Below, piece by piece: positions 26,214-34,627 of a stretch of DNA of 39,899 nucleotides (positions within the stretch are counted from its first letter, which is position 1; each line of letters begins with the position of its first letter). Origin of the DNA: Dehalococcoidia bacterium (GTDB lineage Bacteria > Chloroflexota > Dehalococcoidia > GIF9 > AB-539-J10); contig SKVJ01000066.1 in the NCBI GenBank assembly GCA_007129495.1, positions 1-39,899 on the forward strand. The letters are read 5' to 3'. A program made the translations under genes and the position numbers. Below the pieces are notes generated by a model that was not told the DNA's origin, did not search any database, and saw only the letters and a list, made by a program, of their open reading frames with translations.

Positions 26214-26477
26214 CTAATCCTCCCGCTCCATCGCGATAGCCTTCTTAGGACACTCGTATGCGCAGACTCCGCATCCCTTACAGTAGTCGTAGTTGATGCT
26301 GACGCTATCGTCATCGGCGCGCAGCACCGTCCCTTCGGGACAGTAGGCCCAACAGCGCAGGCACTTGATGCAGTTGGCCAGGTCAATCACCGGCCTGAAG
26401 TCGCGCCAGCCACCGGTCTTTCCAGCAGCGCCATCGCAGGGATACGAGATTGTTGTATCTGCTGTGTAGCCCTCCAT
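26214..26477 (-). CDS. porD: 2-oxoacid (pyruvate):ferredoxin oxidoreductase, delta (ferredoxin-like) subunit
   Basis: An 87-residue 2[4Fe-4S] ferredoxin subunit. Two complete CxxCxxCxxxCP motifs are seen: C36-IK-C39-LR-C42-WAY-C46-P and C66-KG-C69-GV-C72-AYE-C76-P. The N-terminal 35 residues, typical of PorD, probably contact the other subunits. The start is taken as ATG 26477, preceded by a GGAGG box; its first A is shared with the porC TGA stop (TGATG). An upstream TTG at 26480 is an unlikely alternative. Confidence 0.95.
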   Translation of the reverse strand: MEGYTADTTISYPCDGAAGKTGGWRDFRPVIDLANCIKCLRCWAYCPEGTVLRADDDSVSINYDYCKGCGVCAYECPKKAIAMERED

Positions 26478-27037
26478 CAACGGTTAACCTCCACCTTATC
26501 GTATGCCTCTCTTGCTGCCTCAGCGTTGGCCTCTCCGGCGGGGCCTTTCCACTGCTGACGGATGGCGTACTGGAGTGCCTCAAGAGACACTTCCGCCGTG
26601 AGCTTCACGATCGCTCCCAGTATCGGCGTGTTCAGCGCCGGAATGCCGCTCACCAGCAGATTCCGCGCAATGGAAATGCCGGCGGCATCCACCACGGCGA
26701 CCCGGTAGCGGTTCGAGAATTCGAACTCGTCCGGCTTTTTCCGGCTGTTGAGCACAATTGTACGCCCCTCATCAAGTCCCGCAGTGACATCTATAGACTC
26801 GAGTGTCTGACGGTCCAGGACCACTACGATGTCGGGATGATACACACGGCTCCTGAGCCGGACCTCATCGGCGGCGATACGGACGAACGATGTTACAGGC
26901 GCGCCGCGACGCTCGCCTCCAAAGTGCGGGAAGGCCTGCACTCCTTTCTTGCCGTCGTGAAGCGCTGCAGCCGCAAGCAGGTTCGCTGCCGTGACCGCCC
27001 CCTGCCCTCCACGACCGTGAAAACGGACCTCAAGCAT
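26477..27037 (-). CDS. porC: 2-oxoacid (pyruvate):ferredoxin oxidoreductase, gamma subunit
   Basis: A 186-residue gamma subunit. It opens with MLEVRFHGRGGQGAVTAANLLA, the family signature, followed by FPHFGGERRGAPVTSFVRI and HPDIVVVLDRQTLE, and ends in a helical tail. It is the structural CoA-side subunit in archaeal and Thermotoga-type enzymes. The start is placed at 27037 because a GAGGAGGG box lies 9 bp upstream; the in-frame codon 7 residues earlier is unsupported. Its stop overlaps porD. The operon order gamma-delta-alpha-beta is that of four-subunit pyruvate enzymes. Confidence 0.92.
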   Translation of the reverse strand: MLEVRFHGRGGQGAVTAANLLAAAALHDGKKGVQAFPHFGGERRGAPVTSFVRIAADEVRLRSRVYHPDIVVVLDRQTLESIDVTAGLDEGRTIVLNSRKKPDEFEFSNRYRVAVVDAAGISIARNLLVSGIPALNTPILGAIVKLTAEVSLEALQYAIRQQWKGPAGEANAEAAREAYDKVEVNR

Positions 27038-27128
27038 ATCGGTCGCCCTCCTCAACATTTGCCGCAGTTACATCCGATCTGGACGGCCGCTTTCCTCGTT
27101 TCACAGGCCGCCCATGCACCTTCGGATT

Positions 27129-27515
27129 CTATGCCTTCGTCATATCGAGGAGGATGCCATAGAAGAAGCTCCCCTCTCGTTCCGCCTTGAGCGTCTTAAA
27201 CCGGTGCTTCACGCCCGCCGGCACGTAGATCACGATTGGCGACTCTACAACGTAGGTCTCGTCGTCCAGTGTAATCTCGAATACGAGGTCGCCCTTTTCT
27301 GGTGAGAGCGCCATGTAGACCTCAGCGCATTCATGGGCGTGTGCATCAGTCAGATAGACGCCAACCAGCTTGCTGACATCGACGGCAGCTACGCCCAGAT
27401 CCAGTTCCTCGCCCATGTTGGGCACCACCCAGAACGGTACGGGAGAGAAGTGGCTGGGAAGATTCACCAGTTGCGGAATATCGTTGAAGATGAGGTTCTC
27501 GTGCCTTCCTGTCAT
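27129..27515 (-). CDS. single-domain cupin protein
   Basis: A 128-residue cupin. Motif 1 supplies H59-A-H61 with Glu65 (LTDAHAHECAEVYMAL) and motif 2 supplies His104 (IVIYVPAGVKHRF), which together form the usual metal site. The rest is a beta barrel with no extra domain. The substrate is unknown; small cupins act as isomerases, dioxygenases or sensors. An AAGGAGG box precedes the ATG. It sits 37 bp downstream of the 3-hydroxyacyl-CoA dehydrogenase gene and 91 bp upstream of porC on the same strand, so it may belong to one long operon and take part in acyl-CoA or oxoacid metabolism. Confidence 0.85.
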   Translation of the reverse strand: MTGRHENLIFNDIPQLVNLPSHFSPVPFWVVPNMGEELDLGVAAVDVSKLVGVYLTDAHAHECAEVYMALSPEKGDLVFEITLDDETYVVESPIVIYVPAGVKHRFKTLKAEREGSFFYGILLDMTKA

Positions 27516-27552
27516 GGCTCACTCACCTCCTTTCTGTTACCTCCGTGAGTAG

Positions 27553-28404
27553 CTAGGAATAGTCGTAGAATCCTTTTCCAGTCTTGCGACCCAAATGCAG
27601 CGCTCTGACCTTCTTTTCCAGCAGTATCGGTGCGACGAATCTCGGGTCCTTAAACGATTCGTACATGCTGTTGGCAATGTTAAGGAGGACGTCCAGCCCG
27701 ATGAGGTCGGATAGCGTCAATGGGCCCATCGGATAGTTGAAGGACAGGACACAGCACGCATCGATGTCCTCCTTGGTCGCGAAACCGTTCTCCAAGAGGC
27801 GCATGGCATCGAGCAGATACGGAATGAGAAGCCGCGTGCTGAGAAACCCAGGTGCGTCCTTGGCAACCCAGGTCTGCTTCCCAAGAGAAACGCAGAATTG
27901 CCGCGCCGACTCCAGCGTCTTGAACGAGGTCATAATGGTGCAGACCAACTCCACCCCTTTCATCAATGGAACGGGATTGAAGAAATGAATGCCGACCACG
28001 TTCTCAGGACGCCGGGTGGCCATGGCCATGTCCAGTATGGAGAGCGAGGAGCTGTTGCTGCCAAGAACCACGTCCTCCTCGCAGACTTCATCGAGGCGCG
28101 CGAAAAGCTGCTTCTTCGACTCCAGGTCCTCGAAAATAGCTTCAATTATTATGTCCGCTTCCGCCATGTCACGCAAGACGGTGCTGGTGCGGATTCGTGA
28201 AAGGAGCTGTCCCTTCGCGGCATCCTCCATCTTGCCCTTGTCCACCAGGCGGGAGAGATCCGTGTGAAGGCGGTCGACGGCACGGCACACAAGATCTTCG
28301 GATATATCGTTCAGTATCACGTCGTACCCGGCGGCGGCAGCGACCTGGGCGATGCCACGTCCCATCGTTCCCGATCCCACTATGCCCACAGTTCCCTTGT
28401 CCAC
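27553..28404 (-). CDS. 3-hydroxyacyl-CoA dehydrogenase (3-hydroxybutyryl-CoA dehydrogenase type)
   Basis: A 283-residue NAD(P)-dependent enzyme. The dinucleotide loop is GIVGSGTMGRGIAQVA near the start; next come ADIIIEAIFEDLESKK, GSNSSSLSI, the catalytic histidine in VVGIHFFNPVPLMKGVE, and the C-terminal domain motif YPMGPLTLSDLIGLDVL, ending GKGFYDYS. This is the size and layout of single-function HBD enzymes that convert acetoacetyl-CoA and 3-hydroxybutyryl-CoA. The GTG at 28404, with a GGAGGG box 4 bp upstream, is the better start; the ATG 17 codons earlier encodes polar non-family residues. Thiolase, crotonase and acyl-CoA dehydrogenase partners are not in the window. Confidence 0.92.
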   Translation of the reverse strand: MDKGTVGIVGSGTMGRGIAQVAAAAGYDVILNDISEDLVCRAVDRLHTDLSRLVDKGKMEDAAKGQLLSRIRTSTVLRDMAEADIIIEAIFEDLESKKQLFARLDEVCEEDVVLGSNSSSLSILDMAMATRRPENVVGIHFFNPVPLMKGVELVCTIMTSFKTLESARQFCVSLGKQTWVAKDAPGFLSTRLLIPYLLDAMRLLENGFATKEDIDACCVLSFNYPMGPLTLSDLIGLDVLLNIANSMYESFKDPRFVAPILLEKKVRALHLGRKTGKGFYDYS

Positions 28405-28769
28405 ACAGCCCTCCTGTCGGCGATTATCCTGTGTCCCTTCTTGACTTATACGCATGCGATTCTAACACTCCGTCAGTGCGATTTCCATACGACGGATTGC
28501 CTCACAATCCGGGGCACCCTTCGGGTGGCGTTCCGTCACGAATGATGTTACCCATTACACATGTGAGCCGAGACACCGGCGGACGGTCCACAAGCATCAC
28601 GAAAAGCTCCCCGGCCCGCTGGCGTGACCACGAGCACTGCGTGGAGCATCGTCGTTGCAAACCGGGATAACCTACGACTACCCGGCCAGGAAGCAAAGCA
28701 CCTCACCGCCATGGCATCGCATCCCGCCATGATATGCTTGCATCGATCTGAACCACTGAAGGATTCGCT
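28405..28769. other. 365-bp divergent intergenic region
   Basis: It separates the 3-hydroxyacyl-CoA dehydrogenase and YihY-like genes and should carry both promoters. No riboswitch, tRNA or conserved gene was recognised, and no confident promoter boxes could be picked. Confidence 0.45.
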
Positions 28770-29657
28770 ATGCCTGAGACGAGAATTGGCGGTCCAGCGT
28801 CGTGGCCGGTCCACATCCCCTGGGCCAGATGGAAGGATATCGTCATCAAGGTCAAGGACGATATCGGGAGGGACAACCTCTCCATCGTTGCGGCCGGGAT
28901 ATCGTTTTACGCCTTCCTGTCAGTCTTTCCCGCTTTGGCATCAATCGTGTCCATCTATGGCCTGTTAGCCGATCCCGCAGAGGTCCAGGAGCAGCTTGCT
29001 AACCTGGCCGGTCTTCTTCCTCCTGAAGCGTTCGCAGTTCTGCTGAGTCAACTCACCCGTGTCGCACAGGCGGACCAGACCGTGAGCCTCGGACTTGTAT
29101 TCGGGATCCTGCTGGCGCTATGGAGCGCCTCCAGGGCCATGAAAGGCATGATGGTCGCACTGAACATAGTCTACAGCCAGAAAGAACGACGGAGCTTCAT
29201 CAGGTTTAACGTCGTGGGGCTGTTCTTCACCGTCTGCGCACTCGCCTTCCTCCTGCTGTCACTCAGTCTCATCGTCGTCTTCCCCGTAGTCATCGACTTC
29301 TTCGGCCTGCCGGAACGGACGGTCAACCTGACCGAAACGCTGCGGTGGCCGCTCCTGGCCATATTCGTCACGATCGGGATGGCTCTCCTCTACAGGTACG
29401 CGCCGAACCGCGGTGACGTCAGGGTTCGGTGGGTTACCACGGGCTCGATCGTTGCCACCCTGCTCTGGCTCGCCGTCTCAGCGGGCTTCTCCGTGTACGT
29501 ATCCCACTTCGGTAATTACAGCGACATATATGGTTCCCTTGGCGCCGTGATAATCCTGCTTCTGTGGTTCTATTTCAGCGCGTTCGCGATTCTCCTCGGC
29601 GCTGAACTCAACGCGGCGATGGAATATCACGCCGCTGAGAGTTCCGGCAGTCAATAA
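28770..29657 (+). CDS. YihY/BrkB-family inner membrane protein
   Basis: A 295-residue integral membrane protein with about six hydrophobic segments. Family marks are the N-terminal KDDIGRDNLSIVAAGISFYAFLSVFPAL, ALWSASRAMKGMMVALNIVY, LLYRYAPNRGDVRVRW, the GSIVATLLWLAVSAGFSVYVSHFGNY segment and the closing YGSLGAVIILLLWFYFSAFAILLGAELNA. These are all conserved in the YihY/BrkB family, formerly annotated as ribonuclease BN by mistake. The molecular role is unknown. The start has an AAGGATT box 6 bp upstream. It is not obviously linked to its neighbours. Confidence 0.93.
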   Translation: MPETRIGGPASWPVHIPWARWKDIVIKVKDDIGRDNLSIVAAGISFYAFLSVFPALASIVSIYGLLADPAEVQEQLANLAGLLPPEAFAVLLSQLTRVAQADQTVSLGLVFGILLALWSASRAMKGMMVALNIVYSQKERRSFIRFNVVGLFFTVCALAFLLLSLSLIVVFPVVIDFFGLPERTVNLTETLRWPLLAIFVTIGMALLYRYAPNRGDVRVRWVTTGSIVATLLWLAVSAGFSVYVSHFGNYSDIYGSLGAVIILLLWFYFSAFAILLGAELNAAMEYHAAESSGSQ

Positions 29658-30423
29658 CAATTGCACGTCCGGTATCTCGTTTCAGGACGCCGTTCCACCC
29701 CGACACGGCCACAGATATCGGAGGCTCACGAACAGGGACGAGTGGGCGGATACCGCGATATGAGCGACGGACCGTCGGATGATTCTCAGTCATCCTTTCC
29801 GCGTATATCGGAGTGAACCCACTTGCGGTGAAGCTGACTCCCTGATGGGAGCGCGCCTCCGAAGTGCCGTGAGGCGTATGCTCTACAAGAGTTACAATAT
29901 GAGACTGCCTGAGCGCCGATGCAGCCTATGGGCGGCTCGCGCCATGGGGTTGACGGCAACCACACCAGCACAACCTGCGGGACGCGGTGCGTAACCGGCA
30001 TGACAGAACAAGGGAATCTGCTACAGGGGAACTGTATTGCCCCGGCAGCATTTAGGATGGGTGGATGCATCCATCCCAGAAGACCGACGCGACACCCGGC
30101 AAGGTATCCGTGAGGGCGGAAGAGGATGCACGCGCCGCTCCGTCGCTCACCGGGAGGAAACTCATTTCCACGTTGCTTAACAGGTGCCTCACCGGGTGCC
30201 AGAACTACACTCCCAAGATGCCATTGGTTGCCTGCGACCTGAGCGGGTTTGACAATTTGATTTGTTGGGCATAACCTCAATTCTGCGGTCATAGAGGGCC
30301 GAGAGCCAGTTCGCTATTGAGTTGATATGGGAGATCGCGGTTGAATCACTTATCAGCTTTTCCGTCACATCGAAGCTGATTATTGTCGAGAAACCGAGAC
30401 AAGAGGAGGAGGTGGTCTTCTTT
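29658..30423. other. 766-bp gene-poor stretch upstream of the catalase
   Basis: No gene is supported. A 168-codon minus-strand frame (29786-30292) has no ribosome binding site or motif. A short palindrome (30055-30077) with a GGATGCATCC core resembles the REP-like palindromes further right. The right end should hold the catalase promoter, but no clear boxes were found. Confidence 0.45.
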
Positions 30424-31875
30424 ATGAAGGACAAGGACCGAAAGCCTACAACTAACGATGCCGGAATCCCAGTGTCCAGCAACGAGTTCTCTCTTACCGT
30501 CGGACCTGATGGCCCCGTTCTGCTTCAGGATCACTACCTTTTCGAGCAGATGGCCAACTTCAACCGGGAGATGATTCCTGACCGCCAACCCCATGCGAAG
30601 GGCTCCGGAGCCTTCGGACACTTCGAGGTGTCCCAGGACGTCAGCCCGTACACCAGGGCAGCCGTGTTTCAACCCGGCACGAAAACGGAAGTGCTGGCCC
30701 GGTTCTCCACGGTGGCAGGTGAAAGCGGCAGCCCCGACACCTGGCGGGACGTCCGCGGCTTCGCACTCAAGTTCTACACCACCGAGGGCAACTACGACAT
30801 GGTGGGGAACAACACCCCGGTTTTCTTCGTACGCGACCCGATGAAGTTCCAGCACTTCATCCACTCCCAGAAGCGCCGTGCGGACAGCGGCCTGCGTGAT
30901 CACGACATGCAGTGGGACTTCTGGACCCTCTCGCCCGAGTCGGCCCATCAGGTCACCATCCTGATGAGCGACCGCGGAGTCCCAAGGAGCTACCGGCACA
31001 TGAATGGCTACACCAGCCATGCCTACATGTGGATCAATGCGAAAGGTGAGCGCTTCTGGGTGAAATACCACTTCAAGACCGACCAGGGGATCGAGAACCT
31101 CACTCAAGAGGAGGCCGATAAGATCGCTGGGGAAGATGCTGACTATCATCGCCGCGACCTGTTTGATGCGATTGCCCGAGAGGATTACCCGAGTTGGACT
31201 CTGAAAGTCCAGATCATGCCCTTCAAAGAAGCTGAAACCTATCGCTTCAATCCCTTTGATCTTACCAAGGTCTGGCCCCACGCCGATTATCCACTCCACG
31301 AAGTGGGCCGGCTGACCCTGAACCGCAATCCCGGCGATTTTCACGCGGAGATCGAACAGGCTGCATTCGAGCCCAATAGCCTGGTTCCGGGGATCGGTCC
31401 CAGCCCTGACAAGATGTTGCTTGCCCGACTCGTTTCCTACGCCGATGCTCACCGGGCACGCCTGGGCGTCAACTACAAACACATTCCCGTCAATCGGCCA
31501 AAGACCCCGGTGCACAGCTACAGCAAGGGTGGTACGATGCGGATTCACAATGTCTCTGATCCGGTCTATGCACCGAACTCGAAGGGCGGCCATGAGGCGG
31601 ATCCGGAGCGCTATCCCGAAGCAGCCACCTGGAGTGCCGATGGTGAATTCGTTCGCGCCGCCTACACCATGCGCAGGGACGACGACGATTTCGGACAACC
31701 CGGAACACTGGTGCGCAAGGTCATGGATGACACCCGGCGCGACCTGCTGGTGTCTAACGTGGTGGGGCATTTGAGCAAAGGAGTGTCCGAGCCCGTGCTG
31801 CAGCGCGTTTTCGAATACTGGCGCAACATCGACAAGGACATCGGCGATCGCATTGCTAATGGGATGAAGGGCTGA
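30424..31875 (+). CDS. katA: monofunctional heme catalase
   Basis: A 483-residue catalase of the small-subunit type. Active-site residues are in place: His57 ([13 protein letters not shown]), Asn130 ([16 protein letters not shown]) and the heme-ligand Tyr339 in [17 protein letters not shown]. It decomposes hydrogen peroxide in the cytoplasm. The start is ATG 30424, after an AGGAGGAGG box with a rather long spacing. The 34 codons before it, from ATG 30322, lack family similarity. The gene is complete and stands alone, with gene-poor DNA on the left and a palindrome array on the right. In a genome with pyruvate:ferredoxin oxidoreductase it suggests oxygen tolerance. Acquisition by transfer is possible but cannot be shown from one gene. 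Confidence 0.97.
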   Translation: MKDKDRKPTTNDAGIPVSSNEFSLTVGPDGPVLLQDHYLFEQMANFNREMIPDRQPHAKGSGAFGHFEVSQDVSPYTRAAVFQPGTKTEVLARFSTVAGESGSPDTWRDVRGFALKFYTTEGNYDMVGNNTPVFFVRDPMKFQHFIHSQKRRADSGLRDHDMQWDFWTLSPESAHQVTILMSDRGVPRSYRHMNGYTSHAYMWINAKGERFWVKYHFKTDQGIENLTQEEADKIAGEDADYHRRDLFDAIAREDYPSWTLKVQIMPFKEAETYRFNPFDLTKVWPHADYPLHEVGRLTLNRNPGDFHAEIEQAAFEPNSLVPGIGPSPDKMLLARLVSYADAHRARLGVNYKHIPVNRPKTPVHSYSKGGTMRIHNVSDPVYAPNSKGGHEADPERYPEAATWSADGEFVRAAYTMRRDDDDFGQPGTLVRKVMDDTRRDLLVSNVVGHLSKGVSEPVLQRVFEYWRNIDKDIGDRIANGMKG

Positions 31876-31947
31876 TGCCGGCATTCTTCTGAGAGATTGC
31901 GGGAAGTAAGCCATCAGTTGCCGAGGACACCGACAACGCGACCACCT

Positions 31948-32710
31948 ACATGGGCCGGCGTAGGAACCGGCCCGTGTATATAGCCTCAAAGCGTGCTGTC
32001 ATGCCGGAAGGGGCGACACCTGTGTCACCCGCCATCGGCTGGATGACAGGCCCACGGTTGGTGTCATTGGTCACGCACGTGAACGCAATCCAGCGTAGGG
32101 GCGGGTTCCCACACCCGCCCGCCATCGTCCCGTTCACACACCCAACAGTCGCCGAACGACATGCGTCCGCAAGACCCCATCCCATTGTAGGGGAGGGTTC
32201 CCACATCCGCCCGCCATCGTTCCAATTACACGCCCACGTTGGCCTCTTGAATCACACACGTGAACGCAATCCAGCGTAGGGGCGGGTTCCCACACCCGCC
32301 CGCCATCGTCCCGTTTACACGTCCATGGTTGTGATATGAATTACGCATGCGTGGGCAATTCCCCCGTAGAGGCCGTTCGCGAACAGCCCGCCATCGTCCG
32401 AATCGCCGCGGATGTAGGTCATTGTCACGGGGAGGTGGGTATCGGTCTACGGACGGGACATGTCCCGTCCCTACGCCCCCTCTTTAACCACCTCGCGGGA
32501 CGCATGTATACGTCCCCTACATATATTCGTTCGACCCGGAACCCCGATCCCTCTGTAGAGGCGACACCTTTGTCGCCCGCCATCGTCCCGATCATATTCC
32601 CGCGGTTGGTGTTGTGCATGATGTATGCGCGGCTAATTCGGGCGGAGAGGCATGCTGCCCATGCCCCGGTTCGGCTAGGGTACACGCAGGGGCTGGATAC
32701 ATCCGGCCCG
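31948..32710. repeat. array 1 of GTAG-headed palindromes (REP/BIME-like)
   Basis: At least nine imperfect or perfect palindromes occur about every 90 bp. Forward units start with GTAG at 32095, 32187, 32276, 32366 and 32555, followed by a GGGGC-type stem and usually a CGCCATCGTCCCG tail. Two inverted units end in CTAC at 32474 and 32520. Stems are 32099-32106/32113-32120, 32279-32286/32293-32300, the 20-bp perfect palindrome at 32451-32470, 32560-32566/32571-32577 and 32690-32698/32701-32709. An unusual first hairpin (31948-31958/31967-31977) follows the catalase by 72 bp. The GTAG head and mixed orientation match REP elements mobilised by RAYT transposases. No such transposase gene is in the window. 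Confidence 0.75.
32072..32320 (+). repeat. 68-bp direct repeat inside array 1
   Basis: Bases 32072-32139 recur at 32253-32320 with only two mismatches (66 of 68). Each copy covers the end of one spacer (GTGAACGCAATCCAGC), the complete GTAG hairpin and the start of its tail. The 181-bp offset indicates a recent duplication of a two-unit block. Confidence 0.85.
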
Positions 32711-32811
32711 CCATCGCCCCGCCCACCACGGACTCAGGCCATCGTCATGGTGATGTGATTCCTGTACGGCGAATGTCCCGTGTGTCCAATCCGATATCAA
32801 CCGCTACGAGC

Positions 32812-32847
32812 AGGGGCCCTGACTGCACGATTGCCGTCGGGGCCCCT
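32812..32847 (-). terminator. GC-rich hairpin after a decayed CARDB gene
   Basis: AGGGGCCCTGAC (32812-32823) pairs with GTCGGGGCCCCT (32836-32847) with one T-G wobble around a 12-base loop. It lies 17 bp downstream of the stop codon of the fragment ending at 32864, the usual terminator position. No T-run follows. Confidence 0.5.
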
Positions 32848-32863
32848 CCACGTTCCTCTTCTA

Positions 32864-33040
32864 CTAACTGCACCAGAGCGATATCGTCATACTGTTGTTG
32901 AGCTCGTTCGATTCGTTGTTCGTGTCCTCCGTATCGACATCAACCCTCACTGACTTCAGCGTTGGCACGAAGCAGCTGAAGTGATACAGGAACTCCCTGT
33001 CCATGGCCCCTGCTGGTGCTATGGAAGGAACCGCATCGGA
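32864..33040 (-). pseudogene. C-terminal fragment of a CARDB-like surface protein
   Basis: The minus-strand reading ends in MDREFLYHFSC, then SVRVDVDTEDTNNESNELNN followed by SMTISLWCS and a stop. The VDVD...NESNE.NN pattern is the typical last strand pair of a CARDB (cell adhesion related) domain. Upstream the frame stays open to 33238, but the sequence has no domain pattern and no signal peptide. A terminator-like hairpin follows the stop. It therefore looks like the remaining tail of a once longer extracellular protein. The left boundary is approximate. Confidence 0.45.
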
Positions 33041-33737
33041 GGCCGCAAACACCACCTTCCTTTCAGTCCTGCCATCTCCTCCTGATTGGCCCAAGCGCCG
33101 GTAGGCCCTACAGAACGACGAAACGTGCGCATCACGGGTCGATTCACCTGCCGACTCCGCACCACTCCTCATGCTCACCGCCACACATGCCCTGCAATGC
33201 CCGCATCCTCGCCAACCGGTAATCGCCAAATATTCCATACCGGAATTATGCTACCGCCGCTATGGGATGTCATCTAACTGCACTGCCCCGGTATATGACC
33301 GGTATGTCTCCATAGAGAACGCTGCCGGATCACCAAGCCGACCATATGTGCTGGAGAGCCCGCAATCTGGTCGTAGATCCCTGATCGCCCTCAGCCTGAC
33401 ACAGAGGTCCCCAAGGCTGCGCGGGCTGTGGCCGAGGACTGAAGGTCGACAGCAGGGCCGTGTTGGCCTCCCGCCGGCTGTGATTCATCCACGGCCGGAT
33501 ACGCGGGATCACGGTCAGTAAGGCGCCGACGACGGTCCAGGAGGACCGAGGACAAGGACGGGCACAGGGGCCGGATGATACGATAGTGTCCACAGCCGCC
33601 GGAGGATCGCCCCACCGTTGCGACGCTGCCGGGGCACGACCCGAGGTATACTTACCCAAGGTGGGCGCACGCGGGCTTCCATGTTGGACCCGCTTCGCAC
33701 ACGGCACAGGATACGCAGACAACAAGGGGGACGGCGC
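33041..33737. other. 697-bp stretch without a recognised gene
   Basis: The region carries long but unconvincing frames on both strands, including a minus-strand frame covering 33330-34115 that runs antisense through the next gene. No repeat copy, RNA gene or promoter could be supported. Confidence 0.4.
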
Positions 33738-34106
33738 ATGTGTTTTGACTTCTCGACAGTATTTCCGTTCAACGTAATGGCATTCGCTCCGCTGGATGTA
33801 ACGGTAATCGTTCCGGTCGTGGCTATCATCTTCATCTTCAGCATTCCGCTCCTGGCCATCTGGACAGACTATAAGAAGGACAGGGCGGCTATTGAGAAGG
33901 GGCTCTATGAGCCTGAGAAGCCCGGCCCCCCGGGGAACGAAACGCTGGTGTGGGGTCTCATTCTCACCCTCGTGGGCGTCGCGCTGCTGATCGGCTCCTT
34001 CACAGTGCGTGAGGCGCTCCTGCTGCCGGGACTGATCGTACCGGCCATCGGCATCGCGCTCCTGATCTACACGGCCATCGTAAAACGCCAGAAGACGGGT
34101 GAGTAG
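33738..34106 (+). CDS. small membrane protein, function unknown
   Basis: A 122-residue protein with three hydrophobic segments (about 18-40, 71-88 and 93-113). A charged cytoplasmic-type stretch, DYKKDRAAIEKGLYEPEKPG, follows the first. The layout of one helix, a charged linker with EKGLY, then a helix pair resembles small membrane proteins annotated as DUF6249-like, but the match is from memory. The start at 33738 has an AAGGGGG box upstream; the frame extends further 5', but that part is Arg-rich and unlikely. A second ATG at 33777 is also possible. No functional context is visible. Confidence 0.7.
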   Translation: MCFDFSTVFPFNVMAFAPLDVTVIVPVVAIIFIFSIPLLAIWTDYKKDRAAIEKGLYEPEKPGPPGNETLVWGLILTLVGVALLIGSFTVREALLLPGLIVPAIGIALLIYTAIVKRQKTGE

Positions 34107-34168
34107 CGGTCGCACGGCACCTCCTTCGTCTGTGCGGGCATGTCACGGCCGGAGTGTGAGGCGTCCTG

Positions 34169-34421
34169 ATGAAGTCAGAGGATATTTCGTGGCCCATCGA
34201 CCAGACCACGGGCAACGCCACCATGACTGCCACGGATCATCCCGGCAGGTACCCAGGCGTGGCACTCGTGACAGGGTCCGCCCCCTCCGGCAGCAGCTGA
34301 TGATTTGCGGTCGGGTGTCGTCGCTGAGCTGAAACGCAGGCTCGACTACGTCGAGCACCTGACGGGTCCCGACATTGAACTCCTGGCCCAGATGATCAAG
34401 ACCCTGAGAACCAGGGGATAG
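34169..34421 (+). pseudogene. decayed alpha/beta hydrolase-like fragment with a frame change
   Basis: From ATG 34169 one frame reads MKSEDISWPIDQTTGNATMT, then HPGRYPGVALVTGSAPSGSS and a stop at 34298-34300. This resembles the start of dienelactone hydrolase-type proteins just before the oxyanion segment. In the next frame an overlapping open stretch reads GVVAELKRRLDYVEHLTGPD, then IELLAQMIKTLRTRG, and stops at 34419-34421; it looks like a genuine helical C-terminus. The two parts may be the ends of one gene after an internal deletion, or pieces of two different genes. The N-terminal family link is tentative. Confidence 0.35.
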
Positions 34422-34627
34422 TCAAGTCTTTCTCAAGGTGTTGTGGACTGTGCGGTAACAGTCTGGTAGTATGGGGCGGTCTCAGGACCGACGAGGCCGA
34501 ACTCCCTGGCTACCCCATTTTCCCTTGCGACACCGGACGACCTTGCCGCCTGACCGGAGGCCTCGTTGGGAGCTTGCTGCCAACTGCCGTCATTCCGAAA
34601 GACCTCTGCACAGAGAAGGTAGGACAT

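Noticed and set aside
29786-30292. 168-codon minus-strand frame upstream of the catalase
   Set aside because: No binding site before the start, low-complexity Pro/Arg/Cys composition and no family resemblance.
30346-31989. 547-codon open frame on the minus strand
   Set aside because: It lies antisense to the catalase gene, whose sequence is clearly constrained, and has no domain or ribosome binding site. It is a shadow frame of GC-rich coding DNA.
32095-32710. Regular spacing near 90 bp that suggests a CRISPR array
   Set aside because: The repeated part is a variable palindrome with related spacers, units occur in both orientations, and no cas gene or leader is present.
33330-34115. 261-codon minus-strand frame
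   Set aside because: It crosses the plus-strand membrane protein gene, has very high Arg content and shows no motif or start signal.
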